From Amyelois transitella (lineage: Eukaryota > Arthropoda > Insecta > Lepidoptera > Pyralidae), in contig NC_083517.1 in the NCBI RefSeq assembly GCF_032362555.1, positions 764,001 through 828,000 on the forward strand: a stretch of DNA of 64,000 bases, in the 5' to 3' direction. Shown here one piece after another: positions 22,301-31,300 of the stretch. A program made the translations under genes and the position numbers. Position 1 is the first letter of the stretch, and every line of letters begins with the position of its first letter. Under the pieces are notes generated by a model. The model was not told where the DNA came from, did no database searches, and saw nothing but the letters and a program-made list of their open reading frames with translations.

Positions 22301-25300
22301 CGCCAGCCGCCAGTAATAGAGTTGCATGTAGACCTGACTTCCAACATGGATCAGATTCAAACCTGCCTTCTGGATATTATGAACTATACAGTAAGGCAGC
22401 TCAAAACTGTCAACAGAACCCTGGATATGAGGGTAAGCGATGACATACATATCTAAATCAATGAGTTAATGTACCTATTTAATTTCAATTTCAAATTTCA
22501 AAAGCCTTTATTGCTGACTTAAAGATTTACAATTACACAATTGTGTTATATATGTATAGCGAAATAAGTAAGTATGCTAGGGTCGTGGCAAGCACTAAGT
22601 TAGACTCTGCCTACCCTTCCGGGAAAAAGGTGTGATAATTTGCATGTTTATTCATATGAATCTATTGTACATCAGCAAAAAACTGTTGACATAACTTGAT
22701 TCAATACTAGTAAATATACAGGGTGTCTAGTAAATTGCGTTGTATATATATATTTTTTTTGTTGGAAATTGTAAATCATGAACACGCTTAATTCTATAAA
22801 TATAAAAATAACAAAATAGCGCACAATCTCAGAATGTTTGCACACAAAGCGGCCGCCACGCTAGAGACTTGTCGTTTGAATTAACGCCGCCCGTGTGGTT
22901 TCCCCCACTCCTTGTTTTTGTAGGATAATAGGTAAAATTTTAGGTTCATATTTTTTCTAAATAATTTTATTGCGCATAAATATATACAGTTATAAAAATA
23001 TAGTACATAGTTATAAAAGAAATAAATCACTTGCAATAGCGGACTTATCTCATGAAAGGATCTCTACCAGTCTACCGGCAAACAATAAAGTAACAAGACA
23101 ATTAAGTAAAAAGTGGCAAGTTGATTATTTGGAACGAGAATCAGAAACTGAGTGAATTTTAGTATGCTACAAGATTTACTAGACACCCTGTATTGTTCAG
23201 TTCTCTCACATTTTGTAAATCGAAAGCTAGTAGCATATGTTAGTAGTGTTGCCAGAAGTAGATATACATACATACATAAAATCACGCCTCTTTCCCGGAG
23301 GGGTAGGCAGAGACTACCTCTTTCCACTTGCCACGATCTCTGCATACTTCCTTCGCTTCATCCGCATTCATAACTCTCTTCATGCAAGCTCGGCGGTTTC
23401 GTGTACTTTTGACCTGACCCTTTACCAGGACGTCCTTAATTTGATCAAGATACGTTCGTCTAGGTCTTCCCACTCCGACCTTACCCAAAGTACTAAGTTA
23501 CCAGAAGTAGATATCCTACTACTATTATAAAGGCGAAAGTTTTTATGGATGTATGGATGTTTGTTACTCTTTCACGCAAAAACTACTGAGCCGATTACCA
23601 TGAAATTTGGTATGTAGGTAGCTGAAGACCCAGAATAACACATAGGCTACTTTTTATGCCAGAGTTCCCGCGGGATTGATAGGGTTTCCATGCGGACGAA
23701 GTCGCGGGCGGCCTCTAGTGTTTATATATTTTCACATTATTTCAGGAAATAACTACAGAGAATTGTATGACGAAGAAGTTCCACAAAATATTACAATCTC
23801 AGTTGGACTGTGTGTGGCATCAGCTCAGCACGAGAACAAAGGAATACATTCAGGATCTGAAAGTTCTTAGGAGTATGATCATGTAAGGTACAATTGTTTG
23901 TTTGTTGATGATTTTGTTGGATTTTTTAACGGTGTTTCATATAGGAATTTATGAAATAAAACACATTCGAGCTTCGGTTGCATGATGACGCCATCACAAA
24001 ACTGTTTTATTGTATGTCCGTTACAAACTGTTAGTCTATCTCTCTTGACAATGACATTGACACTCATACATACATATGGTCACGTCTATATCCCTTGCGG
24101 GGTAGACAGAGCCAACAGTCTTGAAAAGACTGAATGGCCACGTTCAGCTATTAGGCTTAACGATAGAATTGAGATTCAACTAGTGACAGGTTGCTAGCCC
24201 ATCGCCTAAAAAAGAATTCCAAGTTTGTAAGCCTATCCCTTAGTCACCTTTTACGACATCCATGGGAAAGATATGGAGTGGTCCTATTCGGCACATTGAC
24301 ACTCATAGATAATAATTAATCATATGATACAATCGGGCGCTTTATCTTGCTCTGCGCCAACGCCAATCTCCTGTTTGGTTTCCTTCCACCCAAAGGTTGA
24401 CTGGAAGAGATTGCATTAGCGATAAGTCCGCCTTTGTACCATCTATGTCTGTTATGTGCTGTTTTGTATGTTTTACTGTTATGGTGCAATAAAGAGTTTT
24501 ATCTAGCTATCTCTTTATTGTACTTTATATTTCTTCTTCTTGTTCGTGTTCTTCTTACTTATTTTTGCTTCTACGTTCATTGCTAAAGGTCGTATACGTC
24601 TTGAAAGGTTTTGATAGATTCGCTAACGAACTGAGTATTTATCTAAGTTTATTTAATTAGTTTAGCGCTGTTTGTTTCTCGGCACCAATAAAAAAACAGA
24701 ATAGGACCACTCCATCTCGTTCCCATGGATTTCATAAAAGGCGAGTAAGGGATAGGGCTAGCAACCTGCCACTATTAGAATCTCAATTCTATCTTTAAGC
24801 AAAACAACTGAACATGACCTATCAGTCTTTTCAAGACTGTTAACTCTGTCTTCCCCGCAAGGGATATAGACGTGATTACATTTATGTATGTATTCATGAC
24901 TATCTTACTATTTTTGGACATGTTTAGAATATAATAGAATTAAAAAATATTTAATTTAAGATCACATAAATTACTAGTAATTTTCAGCAATTTGATTCAC
25001 GATGACTCTGTATCGTTCTACGCGTTAGTATCAAAGTATCGCAGTCCGGAGTACGCCAAAATGAATTCCGGTTGGATCCTACTGGACTCCGCTGAACACC
25101 TCTTCAGGGCGGCCAAGGCAAGAGTGTATAATCACAAAAATGGTATATATTGTTTTTTATTTTGCTAGTATAATCACAAGAATGGTATATATTGTCTTTT
25201 ATCTCGCTAGTTTTTAAATGCGTCTCTGCTTGCACTATTGGCTGAGTTCTTTTTATAATACACTAGCTGTGCCCGCGATTTCGTCCGCGTGGTGTAGTTG

Positions 25301-28300
25301 TTTTGGGCATCATTGTAGCCCTCAAGGATTAATAATTTCCCCCCTTTTTTTTCACATTTTCCATTATTTTTTTGCTCTTTATAGATGCAGCGTGATGTTA
25401 TACAGCCTAAAGCCTTCCTCGATAAATGGTCTATTCAACGCAAAAATATTTTTTCTATTCGAACCAGAAGTACTTGAGATTAGCGCTTTCAAACAAACAA
25501 ATTCTTAGCTTTATAATATTAATATAGATAGGTATTTTCCATATATATATTTTTTTAAAGTAAAACTGTATTTTAAAACGACCTTTTTTTCTTTATCTGT
25601 AGGAAAAGCTTTATAATGTTTTCATTAAAAAAAATCATTTTGTTTGCGTGACGTCATGCACTTAACGCAGCAGGACACTGCGTTTTGCATTTTTTCATCG
25701 TAAACTTCTTTTTAATTTACAATTGTGTTTTTAATTTTTGGATTATTTCTCATTTGCTTGAATTAGAGTTCCCCACTAGAACATTGAAGCCGCAACCGAT
25801 ACTAATATCAGAATGATAAGTAATAATACATTGTACCAATTTTGAAAATACATCTATTCTATTCTAATGATGAATATTCTAAACCTAATCCAAGCCTTTG
25901 TACCTCCTTACCTGTGTTTTTTTTTCTGTTTTTCTTTTTTTCTTATGGTGCAAAAAAGAGTCTATCTAGCTAGATAGATAGATAGATAGAGTCTTTATTC
26001 TTAAGATATACTCTTTATTCTTTATATATTAAGAGTCTATCTAGATAAATAGATAGACTCTTTATTGCACCATAAGAAAAAGAAAAACAGAAAAAAAACA
26101 CAGGTAATGAGATACAAAAATGCATTAGGTTTAGAATATTCATCTATCTACTTATCTATCTATCCTATTTTAGAATTCGACCCAGAACCATCGCCTAAAT
26201 GGAAATGCCTCAGCGATTTGCTAGCCAACGAAATACCAGAAGAAGTTAAGAAAAAGAATAATGGTAACTTGAACAATACCAAAATACTCATACTGTGTCA
26301 AGACGGCAGAACTTGTTCTCAACTAAACCACTATTTGACAATGGGTGGTAACAAGTACTTATTTTACATGGCGTTCAGAAGAGATTTGACTGTGAACACT
26401 TTGTCTTCGAAATACAAAAAGTTGAAGCCGCCAGACTCTGTCAAGGCTAAAGAGAAGGCGGACGTGACTGATGCGGAGAATGATGATGATGATGACGCGT
26501 TCGATGATGCGAAGTCGAATTATGTGTTGACGTTGACACAAGTACCTGAATGTAAGAAGAGAGAGCCACAAAATGATAGTGTATTCGAATCTTTGTCTCA
26601 GGTATGTTTTTTTGTTAACTCTGTTTTTTATTTTAATGTTATTGTTAACATACATACATACATATTATCACGTCTATATCCTTTGCGGGGTAGACAGAGC
26701 TAACAGTCTTGTAAAGGCTGAAAGGCCACGTTCAGCTGTTTGGCTTGATGATAGAATTTTAAGTAATTTATTTTACGTCAACCAATGTTGTGAAACCAAA
26801 AGATATGACAATTATTAATTGATATGAATTATCCCATGATAATGAATAAAAATTTTTGAATTCTTAATTCTTTGAAATTTGTGGTTGCATATCCCTTAAG
26901 GTAAAAATAAAAGGGCTTATAGTATGTGTATTTTGTTCGCAGATGGAAAACTTAGACATCACCCAAATCGAAACCGAAAAACCGTTGATTTTCATACAAA
27001 CATTCAAAGAGAACGGCAACAATTTCTCCCTTACTCATACTTTGCAAACTTTGAAACCCGACTACATCGTATTATACCACAGTGACGTGTCCGCCGTGCG
27101 TCAAATAGAGCTGTCCGAGTGCCGGAAGGGGGGGCATGAAACGGCATGTAAAGTGTACTTGATGATTCACGACAGGACCGTGGAGGAGCAGGCGTACTTG
27201 ACCTCGCTGAAGAGAGAGAAGCAGGCGTTTGAGCTGCTCATCGAAACTAAAAGCGTGCGTATTGTTTACAAGTTTATTTTCATTTATTCATAAGAAGACG
27301 CCCGCGGTTTTGCCCGCGTATAACGAAAACATACATACATATCATCACGTCTATATCCCTCGCGGGGTAGACAGAGCCAACAGTCTTGAAAAGACTGAAT
27401 ATCCACGCTCAGCTGTTCGGCTTAAATTGTGACTCAAACAGTGACAGGTTGCTAGCCCATCGCCTAAAAGAAGAATCCCAAGTTTATAAGCCAATCCCAT
27501 AGTCGCCTTTTACGACATCCATGGGAAAGAGATGGAGTTGTCCTATTCTTTTTATTATTGGTGCCGGGAACCACACGGCACCGATAACGACGTTATAACG
27601 AAAAAAACACCATAATTAACAACATTTTTTTTTTAAGACCGCAAACAAAAATAACCATTTCTCCATTTTAATATTTCCGATCAAAAATTTTCTCAAAAAA
27701 AAAATCCAAAAAAATTCTATTAATGTTTTTTATGGATGATTTATTTTTGAGACAATAAAATCCAATATTAGAGCTGTGACGTCATCTCTATGACGAAGAG
27801 AAGTTAGTTACATATCGAAATCTGCGGCTGCTAGCTGCTAATTTATCAACTGAAAGTATTTTTATCTATCAATTGTCAGGGAAAATAACATTGGCAAGCA
27901 TAAACATTACCTTTTTTACCGACATTTTAAAATAACAAAAAGTGAAAATGAATTAACAACTCAATAACTTAATTATCTGAATATAAAACACCTGCTGTCA
28001 GTATCAATAATGCCATTTAGTTTTTTTTTTAAAGACAGAAAACGTAATATAGTTATATACACTATAAGCTCATACAGATGACGTCATTGCGTTGTAACGT
28101 CCTTTTAGAATGAGTCAAATTTCAAACATTAAATTTGATATGTTAACGACCTCAAATCAAAGAATAAAAAAATACGGGTATGGCAATTTTGTTTAAAGTT
28201 TCATAAAAAAATTAGTTATAAATTTTAAAAGTTAATTTCTGTTCCCGCGAACTCCTCTCTTAGTGCACACCTAGACTTTCCATAATTTAAGTGATTTATT

Positions 28301-31300
28301 TATTTTTATAACTTTGTTGTATATCTTGTATCTGTGTAATAAAGTTGTTACAAACAAACAAACAAAAATACGTATTGCAGGTAATGGTAGTACCGTCATA
28401 CCAGGATGGTAAAACTGATGAATATTTCAATCTGAACGTGGAGGAGGAAGACGAGAATGTAGACACGAGGAAAGCAGGTAATTATTGTTTAATATCAGCT
28501 TTAGAACTCTTCAAAGTTTTGGGAATTTTTTATTTTTAGATCACACTAGCTGTGCCCGCGACTTCGTCCGTGTGGAATAGTTATTTTGGGCATCATTGGA
28601 GCCCTCAAGGATGAATAATTTTGCCCGTTTTTTTTTTCACATATTCCATTATTTCTTTGCTCTTTATAAATTATGTTATCTAGCCTAAAGCCTTACTCGA
28701 TAAATGGTCTATTTAACAAAAAAGTATTTTTCAACTCAAACCAGTTCCTGAGATTAGCGCGTTCAAACAAACAAACTCTTCAGCTTTATAATATAAGTAA
28801 AGATTTATAGAAAATTTAAAAAAATAATATTCTTTGTCCTGGCGATGGTCCTGGTCAGGTTTTTACACGAAGCGACTCCCGTCTGACCTCCGCAACCTTT
28901 GCAGGGGAACCTAACCCGTATTGCATCATGATTACACATCCATTTGTTTGAATGTGCAGGTTTTCTCACGATGTTTTCCTCGCCGTAAGACCATCGGTTA
29001 GTATTCAAACTAATGTAGATACATAGCTTTTAAAATGGTCATTGGTACATGGCCGCTGTGGGATATGAACCTGTGCCATTATTGCGCATCATGCATTTTA
29101 ACCAGGCATCTTAGAGATTCAACCACCGGCGCTTAACCGGTACCCTTCCTAGTTTACTACATACATACCTGAAACGCTAAGTCCTGAAAAGACTGTAAAT
29201 ACACGTTCAGCTGTATGAAGGCATTGAGATACAAATAGTGACAGGTTGCGAGCCCATCGCCAAGAAGAGGAATCCCAAGTTTATTAACCTATCCCTTAGC
29301 CGCCTTTTACGACATCCATGGGAAAGATATAGAGCGGTTCTATTCTTAAGTGCCGGAAACCACACGGCAATCCTTGTTTACTAAGAAACCCTTAAACGTT
29401 GATAACTACCGTAAGAACATGACCTATTTATCTCCTAAACTATTTCTGATTAAGGAGGTCAAGGCCAGAAGGAGAAGCCGATGGTGATAGTGGACATGCG
29501 GGAGTTCCGCTCTGACCTCCCCGCCCTGTTGCACAAGAAGGGGGTCACCATTGAACCTGTAACTATAGCGGTGAGCTGTCATTTGTTTAAGAAAAAAAAA
29601 TCGGTGTGTGTAAAGTCGGTTTACTGACGATAGTTGAACGTGACAACGTCTTAAGGTAATACTTTAATACCTTTTTGTTACCTGATTTTAATAATAATAA
29701 TAAATAACACTCGCCTGTTTGCTTGAAAGTTGTGTTCACCTGTAATTGGGTTGCATGCTAGCACATAAATTGAATGTTACTCCTAAATTTATTTCATGTA
29801 ACCTGTTGGTGTACCTAAATAAATAAATACTGATGGAATGGTAGTATGTCCACTCAGACGCATCGCTCACTCAAGTAGGAGAGAGACGGAATGTCGAACG
29901 CTGCCGAACGCGAAGGCCGATTGTGCATCTTTGTCGCTCGTTCCGCGCTCTCGCTTGCACTTCAAGCCTTATATGGAACGCCTCAGAGCGAGGTAACGCC
30001 GCGTGAGTCATGTTTTTTCGTGCGTGCAGTCGGCTCAATCGGATTATAAGACGTTGTCACGTCAATAAATACTTTTCATAGGAATGATATCATCCACAGT
30101 AGGATAAAACGAAATATTTTTTAATACCAGATTTGCCAATTTAAAAATTAGTTTGTTAACGTGACTTTGCCCACGTGAAATGTCGCGAACGTCGCAAAAT
30201 TTCATGGAGATGTGTTCAGTGGTTTTAGAAAAAAAACAAAAAAATCCGAGAATTGTTACCTGCCCGAGTAGCACACGATAGATTTAATTATTTTTTAATA
30301 CTGTAGTGTATATATAATAAATATTGTGACATGACAGTGTCTTTCTTTTAATTTCTTGCTTGTGCTATACAACGTTAACAGTTTTGACTTGAATTGAAAG
30401 ACTGAAAAGGACATACTTTCACATTTATAATATGTTCTCGTATTAGTATTGATTATGAGAAAAAATCTCCCGACCTGCGGCCATTCAACGGTTGACGGCC
30501 TCGTGGCGCAACGGCAGTACGTTTGTCTGTGACACCGGAGGTTCCGGGTTCGAATCCCGACCAGGGCACGATGAGAAAAGAACTTTTTCTGATTGGCCTG
30601 GGTCTTGGATGTTTATCGTTTATATAAGTATTTATTGTAAAATATAGTATCGTTGAGTTAGCATCTCGTAACACAAGTCTCGAACATACTACGAGGCTAA
30701 CTATTGAGTTAGCCTGATTGCAGTGTAATTTGTCCCGTATATATTTCTTTATCCAATTGTGAAACAAATTTTCCACACAATAGATTGGCGATTACATCCT
30801 GACCCCGGATATATGCGTCGAACGCAAGTCCATATCCGACCTGATCGGGTCATTGAACTCCGGCCGCCTCTATACGCAGTGCACGCAGATGTGCAGGAAC
30901 TACAGCCGGCCCATACTGCTCATAGAGTTCGATCAGAACAAGCCTTTCAATTTACAGGTCAGTGGCATACCCTTTGTAACTTGCTTGAGTAAACTGTATA
31001 TAGATTTGGTCATTGTATCTTTGATAAAAAGACTCATTTAGAAATTATGATACAATTTGACAAGACAAAGGATCTATGACAACGCAAGAATATTAAGAGG
31101 TTCAACGACTCGCGAATTTGCTTGTCTTCTGTGATATTTAGTACATTGGGCTGCATAGACGGCCTCTGTGGCGCAGCGGTAGTACGCTTGTCTGTGACAC
31201 CGGAGGTCCCGATTTCGAATCCCGGTCAGGGCACAATGAGAAAAGAACTTAACTTTATCTGATTGGCCTGGGACTTGGATGTTTATTTGTATAAGTTTTT

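Noticed and set aside
23282-23488. Independent small basic protein gene
   Set aside because: It is the C-terminal tail of a 5'-truncated LINE with a (TATG)n 3' end, repeated many times in the window.
30493-30565. tRNA gene
   Set aside because: The A and B boxes are present, but the anticodon arm does not fold. A second copy with the same non-tRNA body (31158) shows that it is a SINE.
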